64,000 nucleotides of DNA from GCA-002728855 sp036340635 (GTDB lineage: Bacteria > Bacteroidota > Bacteroidia > Flavobacteriales > Flavobacteriaceae), in assembly GCA_036340635.1 (NCBI GenBank), contig JAYYYF010000032.1:51357-115356 (forward strand), written 5' to 3'. The position numbers were made by a program, and so were the translations under genes. Below the pieces are notes generated by a model, which saw nothing but the letters and a program-made list of their open reading frames with translations, was not told where the DNA came from and ran no database searches. Shown one piece after another: positions 45,701 through 54,281 of the stretch (position 1 is the stretch's first letter; each line of letters opens with the position of its first letter).

Positions 45701-46987
45701 ATGAGTAAGATTTTAAAGATACATGCACGTCAAATTTTTGATTCGAGAGGGAACCCCACTGTTGAAGTTGATGTAATAACTGAAAAAAGTTTTCTAGGCA
45801 GAGCAGCTGTTCCATCTGGCGCTTCAACAGGAGAGCATGAAGCAGTAGAATTAAGAGATGGTGAGAAAAAATATATGGGCAGATCCGTTAAAAAGGCGGT
45901 TGAAAATGTTAACAATATAATTGCAAATGAGCTGATTGGTGAATCCATTTTTGATCAAGAAAAAATTGATAATTTAATGATTAAGCTTGATGGAACTAGT
46001 AATAAATCTGAATTGGGCGCTAATGCAATTTTGGGAGTTTCATTAGCTTGTATTAGAGCAGCTTCAAATGAATTAGGAAAACCTTTGTACAAGTATATTG
46101 GAGGTGAAAAAGCAAGAACACTTCCGGTTCCTATGATTAACATTGTAAATGGAGGATCTCATTCGAGTGCACCTATAGCTTTTCAAGAATTTATGATTGT
46201 CCCTGTGGGAGCTAATAGTTTTACTAATGCAATGCAAATGGGAACAGAAATTTTCCATAATTTGAAACAGATATTGACTTCCAGAGGTCTAAATACTACA
46301 GTAGGAGATGAAGGAGGGTTTGCGCCAAATTTCAGAGGTACAGAAGATGCTTTAGAAACGATCATTGGATCAATTGAAAAAGCTGGATATAATACAGATA
46401 AAGATATTAAAATAGCCTTAGATTGTGCTGCTTCAGAGTTTTATGCAGATGGGAAGTATGATTATACTATTTTTGAGCAAGACAAAGGAAAAATTATGTC
46501 TTCTATAGAGCAAATAGATTATTTATGTAGTCTAACAGAGAAATACCCTATAATTTCTATTGAAGATGGCATGGATGAAAATGATTGGGAAGGATGGAGA
46601 TCTTTGACAGATAAAATTGGAGATCAAGTCCAATTGGTTGGTGATGATCTTTTTGTCACAAATGTTAAGAGATTATCTAAAGGTATTTCAAAAAAAATTG
46701 CAAATTCTATTCTTATCAAAGTAAATCAGATAGGTACATTAACAGAAACAATATCTGCTGTTAAAATGGCTCAAAATGCTGGTTATACCGCAGTAATATC
46801 CCATCGTTCTGGAGAAACTGAAGATACAACAATTTCTGACTTAGCAGTAGCTCTTAATACAGGTCAAATCAAAACAGGTTCTACCTCTAGGACAGATAGA
46901 TTGGCTAAGTATAATCAATTACTTCGAATCGAAGAAGAATTAGAAAATTTAGCTTTATATCCAAAATCAAAAGCTTTTAATGTATAG
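45701..46987 (+). CDS. eno: Enolase
   Basis: A 428-residue glycolytic enzyme converting 2-phosphoglycerate to phosphoenolpyruvate. Landmarks are ARQIFDSRGNPTVEVDV, AVPSGASTGEHEAVELRD, the metal ligands in ALDCAASEFY, SIEDGMDENDWEGW and LVGDDLFVTN, the catalytic lysine in LIKVNQIGTLTET, and SHRSGETEDTTISDLAVAL. It lies nine bases after carA, so the two probably share a transcript. Confidence 0.98.
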   Translation: MSKILKIHARQIFDSRGNPTVEVDVITEKSFLGRAAVPSGASTGEHEAVELRDGEKKYMGRSVKKAVENVNNIIANELIGESIFDQEKIDNLMIKLDGTSNKSELGANAILGVSLACIRAASNELGKPLYKYIGGEKARTLPVPMINIVNGGSHSSAPIAFQEFMIVPVGANSFTNAMQMGTEIFHNLKQILTSRGLNTTVGDEGGFAPNFRGTEDALETIIGSIEKAGYNTDKDIKIALDCAASEFYADGKYDYTIFEQDKGKIMSSIEQIDYLCSLTEKYPIISIEDGMDENDWEGWRSLTDKIGDQVQLVGDDLFVTNVKRLSKGISKKIANSILIKVNQIGTLTETISAVKMAQNAGYTAVISHRSGETEDTTISDLAVALNTGQIKTGSTSRTDRLAKYNQLLRIEEELENLALYPKSKAFNV

Positions 46988-47076
46988 TTTGTATATAATT
47001 GAATAGTTGCTTATTGGCTCTTATTTACTTATATTGAAGACTAATTGCATAAATTTACTTTTTTTTCTGTTTTGTT

Positions 47077-48342
47077 ATGAGTGATAAAATTAAGTTTTCT
47101 TTAGGGCAAGAAACTCATGAATTTCCTTTGATAAAAGGGACTGAAAATGAAGTTGCTATAGATATTAAGGATTTGAGATCAAGAACTGGTTTAATAACGC
47201 TTGATCCAGGGTTTAAAAATACTGGATCTTGTTTCAGTGATATCACATATCTAGATGGTGAAAAAGGAATTTTAAGATATCGAGGATATTCAATTGATGA
47301 TTTGGCAAAAAAGGTTACGTTTTTAGAAGTCGCTTATTTATTGATTTGGGGTGAATTGCCGAATGAAAAAGAATTGTCCAATATTCAGACAGAGATAAAA
47401 AAAGCCTCATCAATAGATAAAGATTTAGAACACATCTTAAAGAGTTTCCCTTCACAGGCACATCCTATGGGAATTTTGTGTTCTCTAACATCAGCACTTA
47501 TTGCCTTTAATCCTTCATCTGTTGATGTCAGTTCAAAAGAGAAAATGTTTACAGCAACTATTGAATTGATGGCAAAATTTCCAATTTTAGTTTCATGGGT
47601 TCACAGAAAAATAAATGGTTTGCCAATGAACAAAAGCAACAATGACCTTTCTTATACTGAGAATTTAGCCCAAATGATGTTTAAATCTCCTAATCAAGTC
47701 TATGAACTTAACCCTGTTGTTATTGATGCTCTTAATAAGCTATTGATTTTGCACGCCGATCATGAACAAAACTGTTCTACTTCTACAGTTCGAATAGTTG
47801 GCTCTTCACATGCAGGCTTATATGCTTCTATCTCAGCCGGTATTTCTGCACTTTGGGGACCATTGCATGGAGGTGCAAATCAAGCAGTTATTGAGATGCT
47901 TGAAAAAATTAAAACAGATGGAGGTGATACCAAAAAATATATGGCAAAGGCAAAGGACAAGAACGATTCCTTTCGTCTAATGGGATTTGGACACAGAGTT
48001 TATAAAAACTTTGATCCAAGGGCAAAAATTATCAAAAAGACTGCTGATGAAGTTTTAGGCAAGTTAGGTATAAATGATCCTGTACTAGATATAGCAAAAG
48101 GTTTAGAAGAAGAGGCTTTGAACGACCCTTATTTTATCGAAAGAAAACTTTATCCCAATGTTGATTTTTATTCTGGTATAATATATAGAGCGCTGGGCAT
48201 ACCAACTGAAATGTTTACTGTAATGTTTGCTTTGGGGAGAGTTCCTGGATGGATTGCTCAATGGAAAGAAATGCGATTAAATAAGGAACCTATAGGCAGG
48301 CCGAGACAAATATATAAGGGTTATAATTCACGTAGTTTATAG
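47077..48342 (+). CDS. gltA: Citrate synthase
   Basis: A 421-residue hexameric-type (type II) citrate synthase forming citrate from acetyl-CoA and oxaloacetate. Catalytic signatures are LHADHEQNCSTSTVRIVGSSHAGLYASISAGISALWGPLHGGANQ with the substrate-binding and catalytic histidines, GFGHRVYKNFDPRAK, and the Asp in KLYPNVDFYSGIIYRALGIP. The length is normal. An 89-base gap separates it from eno; no convincing promoter motif was found in it. Confidence 0.97.
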   Translation: MSDKIKFSLGQETHEFPLIKGTENEVAIDIKDLRSRTGLITLDPGFKNTGSCFSDITYLDGEKGILRYRGYSIDDLAKKVTFLEVAYLLIWGELPNEKELSNIQTEIKKASSIDKDLEHILKSFPSQAHPMGILCSLTSALIAFNPSSVDVSSKEKMFTATIELMAKFPILVSWVHRKINGLPMNKSNNDLSYTENLAQMMFKSPNQVYELNPVVIDALNKLLILHADHEQNCSTSTVRIVGSSHAGLYASISAGISALWGPLHGGANQAVIEMLEKIKTDGGDTKKYMAKAKDKNDSFRLMGFGHRVYKNFDPRAKIIKKTADEVLGKLGINDPVLDIAKGLEEEALNDPYFIERKLYPNVDFYSGIIYRALGIPTEMFTVMFALGRVPGWIAQWKEMRLNKEPIGRPRQIYKGYNSRSL

Positions 48343-48400
48343 GATTTAATTTTATATGTATCAAGAAGACTTCAATCGAGCATTTTCAAGTGCTTTGTAT

Positions 48401-48408
48401 TATCTTTG
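48401..48408 (+). promoter_or_regulatory. Putative -7 element for argS
   Basis: TATCTTTG matches TAnnTTTG and lies 12 bases before the argS ATG, which would give a very short leader. No TTTG is present 19 bases upstream. Confidence 0.35.
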
Positions 48409-48420
48409 ATTCGTAAAAAA

Positions 48421-50202
48421 ATGAAAACTTTAGAACACTCTCTTTCAAAAATTGTTTCTAATTTTTTAGAAGATGAATTTAAAACATTAATTGATGATTT
48501 TGAATTTCAATTAACTCGAAAAGATTTTGAGGGAGATCTTACTTTAGTTTTATTTCCTCTTCTTAAAAAGGTTAAGACAAAACCTCAAGAGCTGGGTGAC
48601 AAATTAGGTTCTCATTTGATTAGTGTTAACCAAAGTGTAAAAAAATTTAATGTTGTAAGTGGCTTTCTAAATCTTGTTATAGATGATTCTTTTTATATTA
48701 AATTTTTAGAAAATATAATGAACAACTCTAACTATGGGCACAAAGAACCCTCTATAAACTCACCTACTTTAATGATAGAATATTCATCACCTAATACAAA
48801 TAAACCTCTTCATTTAGGTCATATCAGAAATAATTTGTTAGGGTTTTCAATTTCAAAAATTTTGAAGGCAAATGGAAATAATGTTGTTAAAACACAAATA
48901 ATTAATGACAGAGGAATTCATATTTGTAAGTCCATGGTTGCATGGAAGAATTATGGAAATGGAGAGACTCCTGAATCAAGTAGGCTAAAAGGAGATCAAT
49001 TAGTTGGGAAATATTATGTCCTTTTTGAAAAAAAATTTCAAGAGCAAGTGCATTCTCTTGAAAATGAAGGCCATGACAAAGAAAGTGCTATTCAAAATGC
49101 ACCAATTATGATTGAAGCAAGAGAAATGCTTAAAAAATGGGAAAAAAATGATTCCAAAATAAGAAGTTTATGGAAAAAGATGAACAATTGGGTTTATGAT
49201 GGATTTGCGATAACATATAATAATCTTGGAGTCGATTTTGATTCTTATTATTATGAAAGTGATACATACTTGTTAGGAAAGAATGTAATTGACGAAGGAC
49301 TTAAGAAAAAAATATTTTATTCAAAACCAGATGGTTCTGTTTGGATTGATTTAAGAGATGATGGGCTTGATGAAAAAATATTACTTAGATCAGATGGAAC
49401 GGCAGTTTATATAACTCAAGACTTGGGCACTGTAATTAAGCGTTTTGAGGATTTCCCTAAAATGAATAGCTTAATATACACTGTGGGTAATGAACAAGAT
49501 TATCATTTTAAAGTTTTATTTGCAATTTTAAAAAAACTCGGATACTCATGGGCAGATAATCTTTATCATTTAAGCTATGGAATGGTTGATTTGCCTCAAG
49601 GGAAAATGAAGAGTAGAGAAGGTAAGGTAGTAGATGCTGATAATTTGATTAAGGAGATGAAAGAAACTGCTGCGAAGATTTCAAAGAGACAAGGAAAGAT
49701 TAAAGACCTAACTAAGGATGAAAAAGAAAATTTGTATGATACTATAGGTCTTGGTGCTCTTAAGTATTTTATTTTGAAGGTTGATCATAAAAAAAGGATT
49801 TTATTTGATCCTGAGGCATCAGTAGATTTTGAGGGCAATACTGGCCCTTTTATACAATATACTTTTGCTAGAATTAGATCATTGTTAAGTAAAGTTTCTA
49901 ATAACGATATTTTAAAAACACATGATGTTTCCTTAGATATAAGAGAAAAAGAGATAATCAAGCATTTAGTGACATATCCTGATGTTTTAAATTCTTCAGC
50001 TAAACAATATAGTCCAGCTATTATAGCCAATTACTTATATGAATTAGTTCGTTTATTCAACTCATTTTATCAAAATATAAATATTTTAAATGAGGATAAT
50101 AAAGAAGTTAAATCAATTCGTTTATCTATTTCAAGATCTGTTGCCAATAATATTTCCTTAGCTTCAAGTTTGCTTGGCATTAGTGTGCCGGACAAGATGT
50201 AA
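48421..50202 (+). CDS. argS: Arginyl-tRNA synthetase
   Basis: A class I synthetase of ~593 residues from the ATG at 48421; an in-frame TTG at 48406 would add five. The N-terminal Add-1 domain is followed by the HIGH-type motif SSPNTNKPLHLGHIRNN and the second signature KMKSREGKVV in place of KMSKS, as in many ArgRS. The DALR anticodon-binding domain ends the protein. It charges arginine tRNAs, including the tRNA-Arg(UCG) of this window. A strong hairpin terminator follows. Confidence 0.96.
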   Translation: MKTLEHSLSKIVSNFLEDEFKTLIDDFEFQLTRKDFEGDLTLVLFPLLKKVKTKPQELGDKLGSHLISVNQSVKKFNVVSGFLNLVIDDSFYIKFLENIMNNSNYGHKEPSINSPTLMIEYSSPNTNKPLHLGHIRNNLLGFSISKILKANGNNVVKTQIINDRGIHICKSMVAWKNYGNGETPESSRLKGDQLVGKYYVLFEKKFQEQVHSLENEGHDKESAIQNAPIMIEAREMLKKWEKNDSKIRSLWKKMNNWVYDGFAITYNNLGVDFDSYYYESDTYLLGKNVIDEGLKKKIFYSKPDGSVWIDLRDDGLDEKILLRSDGTAVYITQDLGTVIKRFEDFPKMNSLIYTVGNEQDYHFKVLFAILKKLGYSWADNLYHLSYGMVDLPQGKMKSREGKVVDADNLIKEMKETAAKISKRQGKIKDLTKDEKENLYDTIGLGALKYFILKVDHKKRILFDPEASVDFEGNTGPFIQYTFARIRSLLSKVSNNDILKTHDVSLDIREKEIIKHLVTYPDVLNSSAKQYSPAIIANYLYELVRLFNSFYQNINILNEDNKEVKSIRLSISRSVANNISLASSLLGISVPDKM

Positions 50203-50206
50203 AAAA

Positions 50207-50231
50207 AAATCGCTCAAAAAAGAGCGATTTT
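50207..50231. terminator. Bidirectional terminator between argS and proteorhodopsin
   Basis: ATCGCTC and GAGCGAT form the stem, extended by flanking A and T tracts (AAAATCGCTC / GAGCGATTTTTT) around a short A-loop. Argument for both directions: A-tract on one side, T-tract on the other, between two convergent genes. Confidence 0.88.
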
Positions 50232-50267
50232 TTATGCATTAAGGCATTTTTATACCTTGAAAGGTAA

Positions 50268-50987
50268 TTATTTTGAGCTAACAGCTAAATTATAAACTAC
50301 TAATCCAAAACCAATTTTGTTGATTGCATCACCAACATTATATATGACATTCATGTCTAGCCCTCCGAAAATTCCACTATACCATCCATCAGTACCAGCC
50401 ATGTAGCCAATTGGATAAATAGCCCATCCTACTAATAGGAACCAGCAAAGACTCTTGTGAGCACTTGCAACAGCTCCTCCAGCAGCTTTAGCCATTTTTG
50501 AAGCACCACCCAACCAGACTTCATAAGCAATTATGAAGTATGCAGCACCAGCGATACCTCCCCATATAGCAGCTGCATCAGTATAAACAGCTTCTCCAAA
50601 GTATCCTGCAACAAGCATGATTGTTGACAAACCAATTAATTTCCACATTAATCCTTTTGTAGCTCCTGATGGTCTTAAGATGAGATAAAACTCAACACAC
50701 ATAAGAGGGACAGTTAAAATCCAATCTACATAGCGATAAAAAGTAGGAGTTTCTCCGGTTGCTCCCCAGTAGTCTCTCATATAATAATAATGTACGGCCG
50801 CAATAAAAGTTATAAGACCAGACACTAAAATTGATGTTCTCCATTTTCCGTCAACAGAATTCATTGAAAGGAAAAAGAATACAGATGCAGCCATCATGGC
50901 CATACACCCAACAAAAAACGTAAAACCTACGTAATCATTAGCTGCCATTTGAGGTGCAGCTGATATTAAACTTAAAATCTTCTCCAT
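50268..50987 (-). CDS. Proteorhodopsin (green-tuned light-driven proton pump)
   Basis: A 239-residue seven-helix retinal protein. The third helix reads YRYVDWILTVPLMCVEFYLIL, giving the DTE motif: proton acceptor Asp88, Thr92 and proton donor Glu99 (Asp97, Thr101 and Glu108 of the original proteorhodopsin). The spectral-tuning residue is Met96 (position 105), which goes with green absorption. His66 matches His75. The Schiff-base lysine is Lys224 in GDAINKIGFG. It should pump protons out of the cell in light. A terminator follows. Its 5' leader and first codons resemble those of the gene immediately upstream. Retinal would come from Blh, encoded ~0.9 kb away. Confidence 0.97.
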   Translation of the reverse strand: MEKILSLISAAPQMAANDYVGFTFFVGCMAMMAASVFFFLSMNSVDGKWRTSILVSGLITFIAAVHYYYMRDYWGATGETPTFYRYVDWILTVPLMCVEFYLILRPSGATKGLMWKLIGLSTIMLVAGYFGEAVYTDAAAIWGGIAGAAYFIIAYEVWLGGASKMAKAAGGAVASAHKSLCWFLLVGWAIYPIGYMAGTDGWYSGIFGGLDMNVIYNVGDAINKIGFGLVVYNLAVSSK

Positions 50988-51029
50988 AATAAAAATTAAA
51001 TTATTTGTTCAGATAAATTTAATAAAAAT
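50972..51029 (-). repeat. Proteorhodopsin leader/start region, copy duplicated upstream of the 51057-51836 gene
   Basis: This region includes the first five codons (MEKIL), the ATG and ~42 bases of leader. It matches 51822-51883 nearly base for base: identical 22-base block next to the ATG, then an identical 19-base AGATAAATTTAATAAAAAT. The only length difference is five extra bases in the other copy. It may be a shared expression signal. Confidence 0.9.
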
Positions 51030-51070
51030 CAACTTGTTTTAAAAATTTAATAAAAATCAACTTGTTTTAA
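51015..51070 (-). repeat. Perfect 28-bp tandem duplication between the unknown membrane gene and proteorhodopsin
   Basis: 51015-51042 and 51043-51070 are identical 28-base units beginning AAATTTAATAAAAATCAACT on the plus strand. The unit at 51043-51070 contains the last codons (Lys-Thr-Ser) and stop of the upstream gene, so the other is an untranslated copy of that gene's 3' end fused to the proteorhodopsin leader. Confidence 0.97.
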
Positions 51071-51836
51071 TTGGAAGAGATGGATTTTTTATCCAACCAA
51101 CTAAAGAACTCAAAAGTCCATAAAGGAAATGGTAAAGCGCTAGAGAAACATACAATTTCGCTAAAACAATTGCAACCTGAACATATTCCCAGCCAACAGC
51201 CAAAGCTCCTGGTATGTTATAACCACTGGCATCAGAACCAGTAACCTCCCAAGTATTAAAGTCGTTTAAAACTCCTCCTATAAAATCTAAGTTAACCATT
51301 GATAAAAATTCAGCAGTTGCATTTATGGGAAGACTAACAGAATATGCTACTCCAGCGAAAAATTCAGGAGCAATAGCAATATTTGGGTCTGTACCCATTA
51401 ACAGCCAACCCAATGTAGCGCAAAACGCTCCAAATAGAGCGACTAAAGCCCCGGCATGCCCCGCCAGTTTAATGTTAGCTACAATAAGATCCCTGAAAAT
51501 GAAATCTATGATTCCACTTTTAGAACCAGCTAAACTATCTCCAGCAGATCTTACAGTTTGAGCAATTGGAAATGCTGCATATACTAAAAGAAGCATACAA
51601 ACAACAGCTGTTACTTTACCTAGGCCTTCTGCAGAATTAATAGCATCTATCCCACCGGTAATTGCGGCGATTAGTATTCCAATAAGAATGATAAAAGCGC
51701 CTATCTTGTAAAAAGTTCCTGCCCAGTTCCCAAAGGATCCTTCGGAACCTTCCATCATAACGTTAAAATTGTTTTGTGGAAGCTTTTGATTTACCATACT
51801 AGGCAAATCCAAAATTTGATCTAAAATTTTTTCCAT
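51057..51836 (-). CDS. Unrecognised multi-pass membrane protein upstream of proteorhodopsin
   Basis: A 259-residue protein that I do not recognise. A 38-residue soluble head (MEKILDQILDLPSM...) precedes about five hydrophobic segments, at residues ~40-62, 72-95, 122-147, 156-180 and 213-248. A probably amphipathic stretch GIIDFIFRDLIVANIKL lies before the third. It is not a rhodopsin: no DTE helix and no lysine in a GxxxxNKxGFG setting. Its leader, ATG and first five residues are nearly identical to those of proteorhodopsin, encoded just downstream on the same strand, which suggests matched expression. Aromatic and small residues dominate the helices. The function is unknown; co-expression with the photosystem is inference. 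Confidence 0.85.
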   Translation of the reverse strand: MEKILDQILDLPSMVNQKLPQNNFNVMMEGSEGSFGNWAGTFYKIGAFIILIGILIAAITGGIDAINSAEGLGKVTAVVCMLLLVYAAFPIAQTVRSAGDSLAGSKSGIIDFIFRDLIVANIKLAGHAGALVALFGAFCATLGWLLMGTDPNIAIAPEFFAGVAYSVSLPINATAEFLSMVNLDFIGGVLNDFNTWEVTGSDASGYNIPGALAVGWEYVQVAIVLAKLYVSLALYHFLYGLLSSLVGWIKNPSLPIKTS

Positions 51837-51883
51837 AATAAAAATTAAATTATTTGTTTTGTTTAGATAAATTTAATAAAAAT
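51822..51883 (-). repeat. Second copy of the proteorhodopsin-type leader and start region
   Basis: It corresponds to 50972-51029 with five extra bases. It covers the start codons and leader of the unknown membrane gene and lies in the 91-base divergent gap before blh. Confidence 0.9.
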
Positions 51884-51927
51884 TAAACACGACGTATTTT
51901 TTTTTTGATAATTGTTAATAACATTTC

Positions 51928-52869
51928 TTGGTATCTTTATTTCAAAAAGTAGAGTATTATCATTACGGGGTCTTAGTTACACTGGCATTTACTCTAATTT
52001 TACCCTTTATTGAAGAAAAGTTTGTTAACTTTTTAGGAGGTTTTTCCATATTTACGATTGGTATACTACACGGAGCGAATGATCTAAGAATTATTTCAAA
52101 GAGATTTAAAAACCATATTGGGAATCTTTACATAAAATCTTTAGTATTGTATGTCCTTGTAGTTTTAATTGGGGGAGCATTTTTTTTCATTGCACCATCA
52201 TTATCACTTTTAATTTTTGTTTTATTTAGTAGCTATCACTTTGGAGAACAACACTGGGCAGATGATATTAAGCAAAACATTATGGGCATATTTTTTTATT
52301 CAATTTATGGAGCCTTAATTTTCTTTTTAATTTTTTCAACTCAACATTTTGAAGTAGCGGAAGTAATGCAGAAAATAAGTGGCAAAGATGATTTTCTTCA
52401 TTTCCTTGATTTACCTAGTAGCTTTGATGGGTTCATAAAGTCATATCTTGCTTTTGAATTTTTTGTAGGAGTTGCATTTGCATTAGTCGTTCTATTTATT
52501 TTGAATTTAATTTACAAGAAATTAATAGCTAAATATTTTTTTAGAGAAGTTATTCTTTTGTTCCTTTTATTAATCTTATTTTATTTTAGCACCTTATTAT
52601 TTGCATTTGCTTTTTACTTTGTTGTTTGGCATAGTATTCCATCTTTAAAGGAGCAATTATTCTATCTTCATGGAGAAATCAATTTAAGATCGATAAAAAA
52701 ATATCTCAAGCATTCTATAGTATATTGGTTTGTGTCTATTCTTTCCTTATTTCTGATTTACAATTATGTTGACTTTGAATCAACTTACTTTATGTCTTTA
52801 TTTTTTTCATTTTTGGCAGCAATTTCATTTCCTCACGTAATTGTAGTTGGAATGATGAAAGGTGAATAG
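51928..52869 (+). CDS. blh: Brp/Blh-family beta-carotene 15,15'-dioxygenase
   Basis: A 313-residue membrane enzyme that cleaves beta-carotene into two retinals, the chromophore of proteorhodopsin. It has multiple hydrophobic helices and the four conserved histidine sites expected to bind iron: HGANDL (His48), YHFGEQHW (His104, His109), VVWHSIPSL (His235) and FPHVIVVGMM (His303). The start is a TTG at 51928; an in-frame stop lies three codons upstream and no ATG is available nearby, so TTG is the likely start. It is divergent from the unknown membrane gene with 91 bases between. No carotenoid synthesis genes are in the window. Confidence 0.93.
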   Translation: MVSLFQKVEYYHYGVLVTLAFTLILPFIEEKFVNFLGGFSIFTIGILHGANDLRIISKRFKNHIGNLYIKSLVLYVLVVLIGGAFFFIAPSLSLLIFVLFSSYHFGEQHWADDIKQNIMGIFFYSIYGALIFFLIFSTQHFEVAEVMQKISGKDDFLHFLDLPSSFDGFIKSYLAFEFFVGVAFALVVLFILNLIYKKLIAKYFFREVILLFLLLILFYFSTLLFAFAFYFVVWHSIPSLKEQLFYLHGEINLRSIKKYLKHSIVYWFVSILSLFLIYNYVDFESTYFMSLFFSFLAAISFPHVIVVGMMKGE

Positions 52870-52921
52870 ATAAAATTTTTTAAAAGATTTGTTAAGAGTT
52901 TCATAATAAAGATAAAGACAG

Positions 52922-52929
52922 TAAATTTG
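52922..52929 (+). promoter_or_regulatory. Putative -7 element for ffh
   Basis: TAAATTTG fits TAnnTTTG. TTTC, one base off TTTG, is exactly 19 bases upstream at 52899-52902. The ATG of ffh follows 22 bases after the box. Confidence 0.6.
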
Positions 52930-52951
52930 ATTATTAATAGTAGTTTGTGAT

Positions 52952-54274
52952 ATGTTTGATAGTCTAAGCAAAAAGCTTGATAAAGCTTTTCAGTTATTAA
53001 AAGGACAAGGCCAAATAACTGAAATCAATGTTGCTGAAACTCTTAAGGAGGTTAGAAGAGCCCTTTTAGAAGCTGATGTTAATTTTAAAATTGCTAAAGA
53101 ATTTACCAATAAAATTAAAGACAAAGCTATTGGGCAAAAAGTTTTAACAAGTCTTAAACCAAGTCAATTACTTATTAAAATTGTAAAAGATGAACTTACT
53201 TTCTTAATGGGTTCAAACACTCAAGAAATAGATTTATCTTCAAATCCCTCAATAATTTTAATGTCAGGACTTCAAGGTTCTGGTAAAACTACTTTTTGTG
53301 CAAAGTTGGCTCTTTATTTAAAAAATAAAGGTAAAAAACCACTTTTGGCGGCATGTGATGTTCATCGTCCAGCTGCCATAGATCAATTGAGAGTAATTGC
53401 AGAACAAGTTGATATCCCTGTTTATAGTGATTCAGAATTAAAAGATCCTGTAGTCATTTCTAAAAAGGCGCTTGCTCATGCAAAGAAAAATAAAAATAAT
53501 GTTTTAATTATAGATACCGCTGGTAGGCTTGCTATTGATGAGCTATTGATGAAGGAGATTTCAGATATTCATAAGGCTGTAAAACCCAATGAGACACTTT
53601 TTGTTGTTGATTCAATGACTGGTCAAGATGCAGTTAATACAGCAAAAGCTTTTAATGATGTACTTGATTACGAAGGAGTTGTTTTAACAAAACTTGACGG
53701 CGATACTAGAGGAGGTGCTGCTCTTTCTATAAAATCTGTCGTGAACAAACCTATAAAATTTATTGGTACTGGTGAAAAAATGGAAGCTCTTGATGTTTTC
53801 CACCCAGATAGAATGGCAGACCGAATTTTAGGAATGGGAGATGTTATATCCCTAGTTGAAAGAGCTCAACAGCAATTTGATGAAGATGAGGCTAGAAAGA
53901 TTAATAAAAAAATAGCTAAAAATCAGTTTGGTTTTGATGATTTTCTAAGTCAAATTCAACAGATTAAAAAAATGGGAAACGTTAAGGACCTAATAGGAAT
54001 GATACCGGGGGCAAGTAAAATGGTTAAAGAGGTTGATATTGATGAAGATGCATTTAAAAAAATAGAAGTAATTATTGGATCTATGACACCCAAAGAGCGT
54101 TCAAATCCATCATTGATAGATAATAATAGAAAAAATAGGATAGCTAAAGGTTCAGGAAGGGGTGTGGAAGAAGTAAATGAATTGTTGAAGAAGTTTAACC
54201 AAATGAGTAAGATGATGAAAATGATGCAGGGAAGTAAGGGTAAACAGATGATGCAAATGTTTAAGGGTTTTTAA
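52952..54274 (+). CDS. ffh: Signal recognition particle GTPase Ffh
   Basis: A 440-residue SRP54 homologue that binds signal sequences on ribosomes with 4.5S RNA and hands them to FtsY. N domain ~1-90, then the G domain with P-loop GLQGSGKTT (106-114), DVHRPAAIDQLR, IDTAGR and TKLDGDTRGGAALS. The methionine-rich M domain ends MSKMMKMMQGSKGKQMMQMF. The length is standard. It is followed after seven bases by folD. Confidence 0.98.
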   Translation: MFDSLSKKLDKAFQLLKGQGQITEINVAETLKEVRRALLEADVNFKIAKEFTNKIKDKAIGQKVLTSLKPSQLLIKIVKDELTFLMGSNTQEIDLSSNPSIILMSGLQGSGKTTFCAKLALYLKNKGKKPLLAACDVHRPAAIDQLRVIAEQVDIPVYSDSELKDPVVISKKALAHAKKNKNNVLIIDTAGRLAIDELLMKEISDIHKAVKPNETLFVVDSMTGQDAVNTAKAFNDVLDYEGVVLTKLDGDTRGGAALSIKSVVNKPIKFIGTGEKMEALDVFHPDRMADRILGMGDVISLVERAQQQFDEDEARKINKKIAKNQFGFDDFLSQIQQIKKMGNVKDLIGMIPGASKMVKEVDIDEDAFKKIEVIIGSMTPKERSNPSLIDNNRKNRIAKGSGRGVEEVNELLKKFNQMSKMMKMMQGSKGKQMMQMFKGF

Positions 54275-54281
54275 TTAACAT

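Noticed and set aside
45730..46365. Minus-strand open frames within eno
   Set aside because: They overlap the conserved enolase reading frame and have no recognisable features.
51057..51836. Second rhodopsin gene
   Set aside because: Only the first five residues resemble proteorhodopsin. The DTE helix, the Schiff-base lysine and seven-helix layout are missing.
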